Positions 36,431 to 49,799 of a stretch of 64,000 nucleotides of DNA are shown in pieces. The stretch comes from Hofstenia miamia. Lineage: Eukaryota; Xenacoelomorpha; Acoela. Made by a program: the position numbers and the translations under genes. The stretch is taken from assembly GCA_004352715.1 (NCBI GenBank), contig SCFE01000050.1, forward strand, positions 239,342-303,341, given 5' to 3'. The notes under the pieces are model-generated. The model saw nothing but the letters and a program-made list of their open reading frames with translations, was not told the origin of the DNA and ran no database searches. Position 1 is the first letter of the stretch. Each line of letters begins with the position of its first letter.

Positions 36431-38537
36431 TGATGAATTTAGAACCTTGTATTAGATACTATAGCAATTGAAATGCAACAATCTAACTATTTTGGATTGA
36501 GTGTGGACTCAACACCTGAATTTTTGAAAAAGCTACTGAGTGATTATGTCCTTATTGCTGGCACTAATAAATAATGGAACCCAACAACCGCATGCATGTC
36601 TTCCTTAAAATCTGAAATGCAAAAATTTGAGAATTGAATATAACAAGCAACTAGTTTGAAGTGTGCCACCCTAAGTAGTAGTTTGACTATTTCTAAGAGA
36701 AAGAAAATCACTAGTGTCAGATTGCGAAAATATTTCAGACAAACAACACCAAAGAATAAAAAAGGGACAAATTGGAGAACGCCTATTAGATAATGTTATA
36801 CTAAGTGAATGAAATAAAGTTCATGTTTACACATTTACTCAATATTGGACTTCCTTCCTTCTAATTTACACAAAAGAGTATACAAACTTGTTAATGGAAA
36901 ATTTAGTGTACCGATTTTTTCCTAGGAGTCTCTCTCAAAAAAAATTGTAGAAAGAGCAACAGAGTTTCAATATTGGTTTAAGGATGTTTTCGTTAATGAG
37001 TTAGCCATTTTTGTGCGTACATTACATCAATAGAAGCTGTATGTGGTCCCTGTTCTATGCTAAAACATACTCCAAAGAAAGTCACAGAAATAATATGATG
37101 AAAGACAATGACCTGCACCGACTTTTCCGTCATTCCTTTTCTACTAATTCCTCATCTTTGATGTTTGAATTAAGCAGTGGGCTTACCAAAGGCGTAACAG
37201 AACATTGTGACAATTTTTATGACATTGTGAACATTAACTATTCATACATAATACGCAATTTTCGATTTTTGACTAACAGGGATTTTGTGTGGGAAAAATA
37301 CAATATTACTCAAAAAGTTGTAAGTAAAAACCAGCAAGAAAATTATATTTGATAGGTAATGAATGAATTCTAATGAATTCCATCATTTCCAGCTGTTCAA
37401 ATAATGAATATCGAAATTTGACATTTGATGACGTTATCAAAATTAATTTCACCATTTTTTTAAAATTCCAAAAGGCAAAGTTTCGTTTTAATGTCATAAT
37501 GTATTCCGAGTTTGTGCTCTTGTCATTTTTACATTTTATTTTTATGCAGAATAAATATTCGTTAAAAACTTTACAGTTGAAATTTTGCTTATCTTTTTCC
37601 ATGAAATTTTACATTGAAAAATGTTTTTTTTTCAAATAACTCAAGAATTATGCTTAATTCTACGTATTAGAAGCCTCAATATAACTTGTTCTTGCTTATT
37701 AACTCAGCAATAAATAATTCGCATGCATTCGTATGAAACCCCGTTAGCTAATTGTATTCGGAAGGAATGAATGCTTAATTCTGTTCTAGATGACGCGTTA
37801 GTTCATGCCAAAGGGTCCATTTTAACGCGTTAGTTTTCAAAATTGTCAACGCTATTTTAGAGTATCCTGCTATACACGAAACAATGTATGACTATTGTAA
37901 AAATTTCCAGTGGAGGATAACCAAAATTAAATTTGTGCGAGAAGAAAGTGTAGTCAGTAGAAAATGATAAGGAGCAAACAGTATTAAAATATCGGTACAT
38001 TGGAATAAAGAAGATCAAGATTCTTACCAAAAGTGTTTTGAAAAGTCACAAGCTGTAGAAACGAGAAAATCGATAGAAATTCAACTAGTTGAATTTCATA
38101 AGATTCTAGAGAGAATGGGGCATCACAAACAACACCAAGAATATTATAGTCACAAGTGATTAATATTAAAGACTTTTAAATGCCATCTGATGACTTCAAC
38201 GAGTAAAAGGTATCAAAAATGATAGTTTAAAATTTATTCAACATGATCAAACAAAATATCTATAATATACTTGGTGGCTTTTGTGATTTAGTAGTATGTG
38301 CATTTTTCCATTCGTGCTTTTTGAAAAGCCGTCAGTAATTCTCTCGCATTGATTTCCTTTAGTTTTATTGTGATTAGTCATGTTAATAATGAAATACAGA
38401 GCCTCTCAATGATGAATATTTTGTATTAAATATTTTAAAATTGTTACAAACGTTTTTCCAACAAGGTTTACTGTTAAATTTGATTTAATAGCTAAGTTAT
38501 TGTTATAATGAACTGACCAAATTACAAATTTTAGAAT
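36431..38537. other. Upstream region of the KIAA1143 homolog, no gene seen
   Basis: AT-rich. A frame at 37011-37352 is open for 113 codons, but I see no motif, no known family and no splice context that supports it. Confidence 0.4.
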
Positions 38538-41500
38538 ATGCCTAAGCGTTCCTCAATTGAATTTGTTGAGCAAGATGAGCCAGCGTTTATTAAGAAGATT
38601 AAGTCAAAAGTTGGCTATGTTGAGCCTCCTACTATTAATGACAAGGTAAAATTAGTTTTTAGGAATAAACGATTTTCTGTTTCTCATCAAATAAATTATC
38701 TTCTATTAAATGTATTGCATTTTTCGTAAAAATCTAAATTTCAAATATTTATTTTCAGCATCATCAAGAATTTGAGCAAGTCGGCTTGACCTGTTTAAAT
38801 TGTTACGCCATTTTTTATACAACATATTGTCTGCTTAAAAGACGTTTTACTTATTAGCGAGGTTATAGAGAGAAATAACAAATTTGCTGCTGAAACAAAA
38901 TTAATATTAAATCGCCTTAAATATAATCAAATGCATAGAAAATTGTAAATTTATTAAGTTAACTGTAGATTAATCAATAAACTATAAGCAATTAATCATT
39001 TAATTTTTTTATAAATTCAACTCAAAATATTAGTTAATTGCGCCTCACTTTTAGTATGTTAACTAGAAAATTAGTTGTAGACGGTGTCTGGATTCTCATT
39101 GCACTTTTTACTCAATATTTAATCCAGGAATGTCTGCAAGTATTTGGTAGCAAAGTCCCAATCACTTTTCTTCAGGTTTGGCTTACAGGTTTCAGCAAAT
39201 TTTATGTCGTATCTGTAATAGTAAAATTATTCCAAAATAGTCTTTTTCAATGCTCTGCTTTGAAATTTTTTCGAAATACTTTCACAACCATTTCTTTTAA
39301 AATAATAGGGAAGCACTTTGAATTACTGCTAAAGATTTTCTAACACGTTTCACCTGCATATTGTTGAACCTTGAAAAAATTCATAATTCTGATATTTATA
39401 ATTAAAAATGTTAGAAGATAAACTTAATTTTGAAATAAACTCTTTACATGTTTAAAAGATATTCTGAAAAATTATTTAAATACCAACATCCAGACTCAAC
39501 AATTCCAGATGCCCCATTGTTCTATATTAAACCTCAATTGTTATCTTAACTAAGGTCCAATGTTGATTTTGCAACTAAGATTTAATTATTGTAAAGTTCA
39601 TTTGAAACTAAGCTTATATTGTAAAGTTGATTGAAAATAAATAATTTATTAATTAATTTTGGTAGTTAACAACTGAAGTAATAGCAGATGGCGATGAAGG
39701 TAATTTTCCTGATGAAGCTCCAACAGTTGTTGTGCTCAATGAAGGAGACTTAACAGAGAAGGAAGCAAAGAAAATTGAAGACAATATTATTGGTTAGTCT
39801 TATCCTTGTAAAATTTCTATGATTAACTGTTTCTCTTGTTTCTTAAAATTTAAGTTGTCTTTTTATCACCATTTTTGAAATTAGTGTGACATTTTCTTAG
39901 CCATTTCTATTCAAATTTTTGTACATCATATTTGAATGATTTCCGATGCAGTAATGAGTTGAGAAAATGTATGGTCTAGTCTCATCATAATGCTAACCAA
40001 AATTGATCTTAAAATCGTTTATAATCTTCAAAAACTAACCAAAATTTTAATTTATGGACCTATCACTTATTCACTATAATAAGAAGACATGTATAGCAAC
40101 ATCATGCTATCCGCAAATGCATACTCTTTATTTGTTTTAAAATACTGTTTTCTAAGATAATACGGTCTGGATCTTTAATATTATTTCCATAGAATGTTGA
40201 ATATGACTCTCTCGCCTTTTGTAGAATTTCCTCGTATCTTTCTGTGTAAATTTTAACATCGCAATCAGTTTTGTCGTACTGCATTTAATCAGCTTTTGTC
40301 ATGTGGAGAAGGACTAATTTATGAAAATTGTTTTGAACATTTAGATTGACAACATTAAATGTTTGTATTAGAGAACACAATTAAGTTTCAATAAAATAAT
40401 TCCCGCATACGACAATTAACAAGTTTGTTTGCTTAGAAATCGTCAATCAAAATCAAATTTGAAACTTAAAAATGACATTTCGCAATGTCCTACCCTCACT
40501 TTCGTATGCCAGTATGTCATTAGAAAACATAGGAGTAAAGCATGGATGTACTCCTACATAATTAGCAAGAAGTTCTCTAAATATGAGATAGGCAAATATT
40601 TGTTTAAAAAATGTGTAAAATTTAATATACAAACAAGTAAAATTCAACTGCGCAAAGCAGTAATACAAATTTAACACGGCGAGGTTTACTCCCCTGAGTC
40701 CCCCTCGAGTAACAATCCGTAATTTTTCATTATTTCAGTCGCTGATTAGATAGAAAATATTTATAATCTGCCCATTGTGCAATCAATTGTCGACCCCTAT
40801 TTTTAGATATTGTTAAATATGAAGTATTTTGTCTCCTCAGCCTTTGCAAAATTCTCTTCATTTTTCATCCCATTGAACACTATCGTACTTTACTGTTAAA
40901 AAGACCAACCTTACGTATAAAGCGCAAATTAGTTTGCCATAGTTAGTGATTGACTAATGAAATGTGACATTTGAATAAATGAATTGATTCCTCACATTCA
41001 ACGCATTTAAGAATCAATCGAACTATTAAGGAGATCTTTTGCTGACGGCCATATTCAGAACGTACAGTAAAAAGCGATTCGTTTGTGTGCATTTTCGCAC
41101 TTTCAGAATGTATGCACGAATGGCAATTCGTCATTTAAGTGCTGCTATTGTAATCTATCAATTACCTCGAAAATTTATTTTGTAATTTAAGTGATTTATG
41201 TATGCATGTATGTGTTTTATGATACCGTTGACTATAGTGAACATTTATTTGAATAAAGAATCTCTTTCATGAGAATAATAACAATGTTTGCAGTGTTGCA
41301 AAGCGCCATTTATTCAAGAAAAACGTGCATATTTAATAACATTTGATTTTATATTGTTATCAAATGATATTTGTCTGTAGCAGCATTTAATTATTTCTAA
41401 CCTCTATAAATCCACATTCTTTAGACAAGAAAAAAATCAGCGATGGAAGAATATCCTTTATTGAATCAACAAAGACAGTATCTAAAAAGGCTCCTTCGAA

Positions 41501-41570
41501 AATGGCTGCAACTAAGAATTCCTGTCTTTTGTCTTTTGATGAGGATGATGATTCCGATGAAGATACCTAG
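38538..41570 (+). CDS. KIAA1143: KIAA1143 homolog (DUF4604 family), three exons
   Basis: Exons 38538-38645, 39666-39792 and 41425-41570, with introns of 1020 and 1632 nt, all GT..AG, phases 0 and 1, total 126 residues. Residues 1-32 match the family N-terminus: MPKRSSIEFVEQDEPAFIKK then KVGYVEPPTI (human has EPAFL, then VGY and PTV). The middle exon has APTVVVLNEGDLTEKEAKKI, the VVVLK.GDL core. The third exon ends with KNSCLLSFDEDDDSDEDT and a stop, matching the family's conserved C-terminal NSSLLSF and acidic tail. The protein is small, charged and probably largely disordered; its molecular role is not established. The start is supported by the family N-terminus. Confidence 0.92.
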
Positions 41571-43257
41571 TTCATATAGGACCATTGCGTGAAGTCAAAA
41601 TAGTAATTAGCCATTTTACATCAATTGATATTTTTCGGACGTTGTAAATTTATTTTTGTTTCTATCAGAAATTGCATTGGTTGTAATTTTTATAGTTCAA
41701 CTTTTCTTAGTTCAAATTCATTTATTTGCTGTGTTCGGACAATCTGAAAAAAGCTTGAGTCGTTAACAAACGCAGCTAAATTACATGTGTTGTGCTCAGC
41801 TGCTTGTGGGGGAATTTTCATAAAATTTAGATTGGTTGATTCGATTTACAGAACATTACAAAAAAGTGGCGTTAGAAAGCTGCATAACTGGAATTTTTGT
41901 GAAGACACATTTCGTGATCTAAAGTTTATCTTATCTTATCTTTCTACATTTTTGTTGATGTGCAAGTATGCATTAATCCGAAATATGTTTTAATGCAAAG
42001 TAACCTAATCAAAACGAAATCTGTTTCTTTTGTTAATACTAAATATTTACTACAATATTTCTTGGCATTGTGTTAGTTTAATAACTTAATCTATTTAAGA
42101 TCAGTTGCAACCTATCTTGTAAATGGCATATTTGTGAGCATGCTTTGGTTTATCACGTGGTTACAACTGTATGAATTATTCAATGTTTCTTCGATGAGTT
42201 GAAATTATTAGGATTCTTTCTCAACAACACCAATCGTAATATATTTGAAAAATGGTTAGAACTGGAGTTCCTTAAGGTACAGTGCTCGTTCCCTGTCGCT
42301 TAAGTTGTATATTCTATATTCGCGCTTCAATAAATGAAATCAAGAACTGTGATCTTATTGAAAAAGCAGATAACACGTGCATTTTAGTAACAGAAATCTA
42401 TTGATATTATAGTATTTTATGTACAAAACAACTGTCGTGGTTATTTTTAAAAAAATGGTCAGCATTATTCTTGCTTAAAGGGAGTTATTTTTACTATTTC
42501 AATCATTTTGCAATGGTAAAATTGAAAAGAATTGTAATTTTTCAAAATTATTGTATACATGCAACCCGCCTAAGTCGGATCAACTCGGACCAATGAAAAT
42601 AATCCGACTTACAAGAAATCCGAGAGATAATTTTAGGGGATTTGGTTTGTACTACATATTGGAGTTTGTCTGTTCTTTATTAATAGTACGAGTTACGCGA
42701 AAATCCGACTTAGTCCTGTATTTGAAAAGTATTAATTTGCTTACAATTTACAATATGCGAACAGTCCTCCACCATTGGCTTTGTCATTCTTCGTGCCTAT
42801 AAACACATTTTTTTATAATTTTTTTTCCATTAGTCACCAACTCGTTAACATTTGTCTATTGAGCGTACCACACACTCACAAAAAATCGGGTAAGCGAGGC
42901 AAGTAACATAAATGGTATTGAAAAACATTATGTTAAGATTTTTTCCGTCGATTAATTTTAGGATACAGCGTTACTCATAGGCATCTGAGGTTTCAGGAAG
43001 TAGTCAAGCAAATCTCAGTTGCTATGCAAAGACATAATTTTTTTGAACCAGGACTGCATTTGATGACGCAGTTTCACGAATAATTTAATCATATATGGCT
43101 TAGCAACCCTGGAATGAGATCATTCGGCAATCATCGCAAAAAATTTTTCACCCCAAAAATCCGGTTCATCAAAACTAAAGTAATAACTTACAAATCTTGA
43201 AATGGTTTCTTTGAGCGCTTTGACTTTGATTCAAATGCCTAATTGGAATATGTAGTA
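41571..43257. other. Intergenic DNA with one MITE
   Basis: No gene recognised. Holds the pogo-like MITE at 42558-42718. Confidence 0.5.
42558..42718. mobile_element. pogo/Tigger-like MITE
   Basis: 161 bp with TA on both sides. The left end has CATGCAACCCGCCTAAGTCG and the inverted right end CAGGACTAAGTCGGATTTT; both contain the CTAAGTCGGAT core and internal CGGAC/TCGGA motifs typical of pogo-type ends. A frame through it is chance. Confidence 0.65.
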
Positions 43258-43493
43258 TCAAGGGTACTCAATGATGCTAAAACATGCAATAGCAATCTTC
43301 TCTTTGTTTGTTTGTGGATATTTAGCTGCTCCTATTAAAGGCACGCCCTTTATTTGCAGGTCAAGAACGAGGATTTTTGGGTGCCTTGAATGCTGATCTA
43401 TATACGCAGGAGAAAATCTCAAAATCGTAGAGTACTTTTTAATAAATTGGCTTAAAAGCAAAACAAGACTAGTATTGCCTGAAATTGTTTGTT
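43258..43493 (-). CDS. Terminal exon of an unidentified gene, possible dsRNA-binding fold
   Basis: Minus frame ending in TGA at 43258. Two acceptors fit, TTATTATTTCAG (exon start 43493) or ACAATTTCAG (43478). The frame reads LLLSQFIKKYSTILRF, then HPKILVLDLQIKGVPLIGAA and NKEKIAIACFSIIEY. The pattern of an N-terminal helix, a hydrophobic strand set with G-x-x-x-x-G, and a final K-A-rich helix resembles the double-stranded-RNA-binding fold, but the family is not certain. Upstream exons on the minus strand were not found. Confidence 0.35.
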
Positions 43494-46099
43494 CTGAAAT
43501 AATAAACCATTGCAAATGAATAAAGATTTGTCAATTTTCTTTATCAACAGAACAGTTAAGACATTTTCACAAAGTTTGATATGGCATAGACAGTGCAATT
43601 ATAGGGGTGTTTTTAATGGAAGATTTTGAAGCAGGGTTTTCGCAAATAGTGACTCTTTTCAAAACAAAGGGACACCAAAATGAGATATTCATTTTAAATG
43701 AAATTCAAAAGTATCTATTTTTAACTTAAAATCAACATCTGGTGCAAATTTGAAGTGAATTTTTTATGATGATTCAAATGACTAATTTAATATGTATGAA
43801 TTACGAATCAATTCCAATAAAACTGAATTTTGCTACTGATTCTTTCTAAATCAATTAACAAATTATTCAAGTTCAACAACGCCTCGTTATTCCGTGCTGA
43901 AACTTTTAATTATGTTTGGAGGAACTTTTGACACAGGCCAAGTTAACATTAGACGAAATTTTTATTTTCAAAATTTCGCTAGATGGCATCGTAAAATATT
44001 GAGTTAGTATGTAAAAACAAAGGGAAATTTAGTATTTGGAGCTATAACAATTGAGTAAATTACGCTTTTCTGCATGTATTTAGCCATTAAAATTCGAAAT
44101 TGACCCAGTCAATGTTTGGACAAATGAGGTTAAATTTATTAAAGATCTTTTCAAAAATTTTTTAGATTTTTCAAAAGTTATTGCTCTGTAGAGGTGATTC
44201 CAATTTGATATTTCTACATTACGAAGCGAATTATGATTGCCGGATCTCTTCTGGTGAACTGTTTATTTGATTTCACTCAGTTTCAATCTTTGGACAAATG
44301 ATTTCAAAGTATGCCATACACCCGCAGTTTTACACTGCATTAGAACAGCAAGTACTCTGTCAATTCTTGTTCAAATCCTTAGCTCTTTTCAGCATTCTTT
44401 AGAGCTCCTTTAGTTCTATATTACATTGTTTATATTATATTTTTAGTTATTATTCCCTTTATTATATCAACACTATTTTATTACAACTTTCGAATTTCTG
44501 CTTACCAATTACAACTGATGCATTTCAGAACAATATTACTCCGCGACTTTTGACTTTTGACTAGCTCCATGTGAGGATATTTTTTATTTTTTAAATTTAT
44601 CTATACTGGTTGCAAAGTATCGGCCAAAACAAATTTTCAATTTACACTTTCGTAAGATTCGATTATTATAATTAAGAGTAGACTAAATTTGGATACCTAT
44701 AACTCCATGAGTTCTTATACTATCGACAACGTTTAAATACCATTCGATGCGTGCTGAATAGCTCTATGATAAACTGATTTTTAATTTTGGAATTTTTTTA
44801 ATTTTCCCTATTTTTAGAGCGATAAATGTAATTGATAAAAACATAACACTTTAATAGCTTTTCAATATTTGCTTATGTAAACAAAGGATTAGAGCTTCCT
44901 TTGATATCTGAAATTATTTCATTGACCTGTCTAGAGCAAAGTAATTTTAACGTTGGAGTAGAATAACTTTGGAAGGTTGCTGTGAAGTCAATTTTGACTC
45001 TAGTAAAAAAATATCATTCTCCTACACAACAATGGCTCCATGTGGCAGTGTTTGTCGATTTCCGATTTGATCAATACTTTTATTGTAAACTGCGAACAAT
45101 GTATCAGTAGATTATTATGAACTTAAAGTGCTTTTCAAGAATTCATTCAGTGCAGCTCTATTTCATAGAAATGGGTGTTTGTTGTACAATATTTAGCTGC
45201 ACTGTCTGGCTTAATATATATTAGAAGTCATTACCAATCTCTTTGAGTGAAATTGATTAAAATAATGCAATTCAATATATGTAAATGTTAATGTCGCGCA
45301 ACATATTTATAAATTTTAAAGGCAATACTAATTGAATCTTGTTCAGATTTGTTAGCTGTTTTCAGAGTTTAAAGAAATAACTCTAAACCTATTTTGTTTC
45401 TTTATAATTTTGGAATTTTTATTAAAACAATTTCGAATATCTATTATATTTCTTCAAATGATACATTTAAGAACCCCATCGGTCTTTGAGTATTGATGCT
45501 ATTTATAAAATATATATCAAAATGTTCACAGTGAATTGCCCCATGTGAAACTATTGTTCCTTTTCTCGATATATTAAATGTGGTACCATCACATCGACCA
45601 ATAGAAATGGTCAAAATTAACACTTTTGCTACTTTCGATTATTCAAATTTAAAAGCATGCTCTAATAATCTGTGTATTTGAAAAGCAATGACTCATTTTT
45701 TATATTAAAAAAATGTAGGATTGACGTTTTGTCTATTAAATTATTATTATATTCAAGTAATTTAAATAATTATTATTACAGCATATATTTTGTTAATTTT
45801 ATAAAAATCATAAGGTTGTGATATCCTTTATCACTGATGTTCATTTAAGAGTGATAAAAATATCAAATTGTTAAGCTGGCCTAAAATTGAAGTAATTTAA
45901 AAAATATATAGGCATTTAAGCTTAGCAAGTTTTGCCCCTCGGTGTTGAGTTGCTTCCGGTGTCTCTGCATATTAACATATAATAGTAGTTAAGACCAAGT
46001 CAAGGAGGCCCCTATGGGACACACCGAAGTTCTCGTAACACCCATGACTATTTGCTACGTGGAAATGAAGTGATTCTATTGGACGCCATCTAGTGACGA

Positions 46100-46340
46100 A
46101 ATATTTTTGACGAAACTAAATTGAACAAATTAGTTTTTTGACGAAGTTTTTGTTCTAGATTTCTAGAATTTGGGCAAAGTCATATAATTGATGACAAGAA
46201 ATGTTTTGACAATATTAAATTGAGCATAATAATTTTTTGACGAAGCCTTTGTTCTTGATTTCTAGAATTTGGGCAAAGTGATATAATTGATGACAAGAAA
46301 ACATTTGACAAAGTTAAAATTATTTTTTGATGAAGTTTTT
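46100..46340. repeat. Tandem repeat, period about 90-100 bp
   Basis: Units starting TTTTTTGACGAAG occur near 46134, 46234 and 46325, with a partial unit before. Each of the full units has TTCTAGAATTTGGGCAAAG and ATAATTGATGACAAGAAA. Confidence 0.8.
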
Positions 46341-47136
46341 ATTTTTTAGGCAAACTGACATATTTGCTTCTGTTAATATAATTATGGCATGTTCATTGTA
46401 ACAATGTTTTTAATTATGCAACACTGTATTAAGGAAAGTAATTCATAGATGTAAAACCCAACACTTGGGTATAACATTTTATAGTTTGCATAGACGTATA
46501 TTTCAACATGCATTAATATTAATCAAAGATATAGTATGCAAAAGTAGGAATATAGCTATATATTCATCAATTGTGTATAGTTTGTGCTAAATGTAAAAGC
46601 ATGCATTACACAATGGCTCTGAGTGATGAAGTGTAGCATTGTGCAATCTTCAACCTGTAAAATAACAAATGTTTGAATCAGAGAGATAATAATACTCATT
46701 AAATGCATAATGTCTTATTTCGGTAATAATGCAAAATAATTTTTTGGAAAAACCAAAAAATTAGTTTATGCAAAAACTTGCAATTTCTAATATTTAATAA
46801 ATGTACTTAGTAAAACCCACATACGTGTTTAAGACAAGACAAAAATGTAAATTATTCTACACTTTGCTTATAATGACCAAATATATCGCACTATTGAATT
46901 TGTCTATTGTGTTAGTATATCATCATTGTTGTTGGGTGAATTCTGTAGGAAACAAGCGCAATGTGTATTTGCACATTATGAATTTCACACGATTGTATCT
47001 AAATTAATGATTAATAAACAGGTCAAATGAGATGCTAGATCACAGTATACAACACATGACTTTTAAAAGTTTAAACAAATTCAATTAAAAATGTGTATTA
47101 GCAAACAAACGAAGTTTCTATTTATGATAAGTATAT

Positions 47137-48598
47137 AATTAATGTAACATCAGACTGCAAATTTGCAGCACTTTATTAAAATAAAATTGATTCCGTTTTA
47201 AAAGAAATATCTAGAGATAATATTTCAAAAAGTGTTAAGAATTAAAACAATATCTGAGATTTAATTATAAAAATAGATTACCAAAAAGTTTGAAATCGTT
47301 CAGGGTAGTTCTTTCATCAATGTGAAATTCCATTAATCTGCTCTATGTATAAAGTTGCATGCTTTCATAGACAATGTCAATATTACGTGCTTTTATCAAT
47401 ATTCTATTGTTCAACTGTCAAAAATCTTTTATCAATATTCTATTGTTCAACTGTCAAAAATGTATCTAATCATAAAGATTGTTATCGTCTTAACATGAAA
47501 TCCAAATCACTTTAACAATTAATTAAAACATTTTCAAATCATATAAAACTAGAATTTTTTCACAAGTTGGAAAACAATCTCAATTATTACAAGTTTTTCC
47601 CAATTTATACAATTATGTAAATGAAAGATGCTACAAAACTAAAATGTTAATAAAGTAAAATGATTTATCAATCACCGTTGCTGCTACAAATGAAGTAAAT
47701 ATATTTTCAACACGTTTTTCTCGTTGAATTCAAGAATAAAATATTTGTAAAAATTATTGATATTATTCATATTGTCGTAAATTGGTTATTAACATTTATT
47801 GATACACATGTACAAAATGTTTAAAGGTATTTATTTTATATTATAAGGAATTGCTTACATTATAAAATTTTATTGATGTCTTNATACAATTAATGTAACA
47901 TCAGACTGCAAATTTGCAGCACTTTATTAAAATAAAATTGATTCCGTTTTAAAAGAAATATCTAGAGATAATATTTCAAAAAGTGTTAAGAATTAAAACA
48001 ATATCTGAGATTTAATTATAAAAATAGATTACCAAAAAGTTTGAAATCGTTCAGGGTAGTTCTTTCATCAATGTGAAATTCCATTAATCTGCTCTATGTA
48101 TAAAGTTGCATGCTTTCATAGACAATGTCAATATTACGTGCTTTTATCAATATTCTATTGTTCAACTGTCAAAAATGTATCTAATCATAAAGATTGTTAT
48201 CGTCTTAACATGAAATCCAAATCACTTTAACAATTAATTAAAACATTTTCAAATCATATAAAACTAGAATTTTTTCACAAATTGGAAAACAATCTCAATT
48301 ATTACATGTTTTTCCCAATTTATACAATTATGTAAATGAAAGATGCTACAAAACTAAAATGTTAATAAAGTAAAACGATTTATCAATCACCGTTTCTGTT
48401 ACAAATGAAGTAAATATATTTTCAACACGTTTTTCTCGTTGAATTCAAGAATAAAATATTTGTAAAAATTATTGATATTATTCATATTGTCGTAAATTGG
48501 TTATTAACATTTATTGATACACATGTACAAAATGTTTAAAGGTATTTATTTTATATTATAAGGAATTGCTTACATTATAAAATTTTATTGATGTCTTT
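47137..48598. repeat. Direct duplication of about 0.7 kb around a single N
   Basis: 47137-47882 and 47888-48598 are nearly identical over their length; N at 47883. The first copy has an extra tandem unit of about 33 bp near 47390-47460 that occurs once in the second copy. Likely two alleles placed in series. Confidence 0.85.
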
Positions 48599-49799
48599 TA
48601 TATTAGGAATTAAATAAATACCCGGTATATGACTTTTTCACGTTTGTAGACTTACATTTTTTTCCGACGTAAATCCTTTCTTTCAGTACTGATATACATT
48701 TAATTTTTCCATTTGTATACATGAATTCAACTGATCAAATTAGTCAAAATCATTATAAAAATTGAATATTATGTTAAAATTAAGATATCTTTTCATCATT
48801 GAACAAAGTGAACATTTAAGGACGGTATTAGTATAAACTTTCAAGAATGAGTTAGAAAAACGTTAATACACAAAATTACAACTTATCTTTATTGTAAATT
48901 CAGATTTTATTTTATACAGATATATATACAGATTTTATTTATAAAAATAAATATTTCAATACGTTAAATACAATCAATGTTTAACAAAGGTTTGAATTGC
49001 TTCACAGAAAGTACATGTGGTTAAAAAATGATATATTTATTAGTCTTCACATAATAAAAATTTGTTTGCTTTCCCGAATAGTATTAAACATTATTGAGAT
49101 GTCAACTAAAAGCACAAAATCTCACAACAAATAAATACCTCGGCTTGACACAAAGTGCATTAACGTAAAAAATTATTTTTACTTGCTTTTCAAAATAATA
49201 AATTTTATGAATTTTCAAACGCTCATGAGATGCAGAATACTGAGAAAATTAGATAAAAATACACGTATTGTATAAACCTTAAAAAAGGATATAAAAATCG
49301 TTGCTAATATTATTCCTAACATGTGCATTTATGTATTGATCTACAAAGTGGAAAATGAAACTCCAAATTTCTAAACTAACAACAAAACTCTTTCAATGCT
49401 ATACACAGCTTTGCAATGTTAAAAACGTTAACATTTGCATTTTTCTTCAGTCAATGAGTAATTTTTGATAATCACAAATGAATACATAACGCCATTTCAA
49501 AAACGAATCAATTAGATGTCATGAAACTCGCAAAAAAATTTTAATTACGAAAAGACTAACACATTTTCATAAAAAAGACATTTACGCAAAAATGATTAAA
49601 TTTATTGATTTTACAAAACATTGTCGTAGACAGTTTGCAAAATAGCATTAAGCGCTCATGAAATTGAAAAAATTATTGTTTATTAAAGTATTTCTACAAA
49701 ATATATAACTTCAAGTGAAAAGAAGCAAAATTTTTAAACTGAAGATGAATGTCAAAGCTATATAAAATAAATTTAAGAATACGTAAAGTACTTAAAACT

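Noticed and set aside
37011-37352. 113-codon frame upstream of KIAA1143
   Set aside because: No motif, AT-driven composition, no splice or promoter support.
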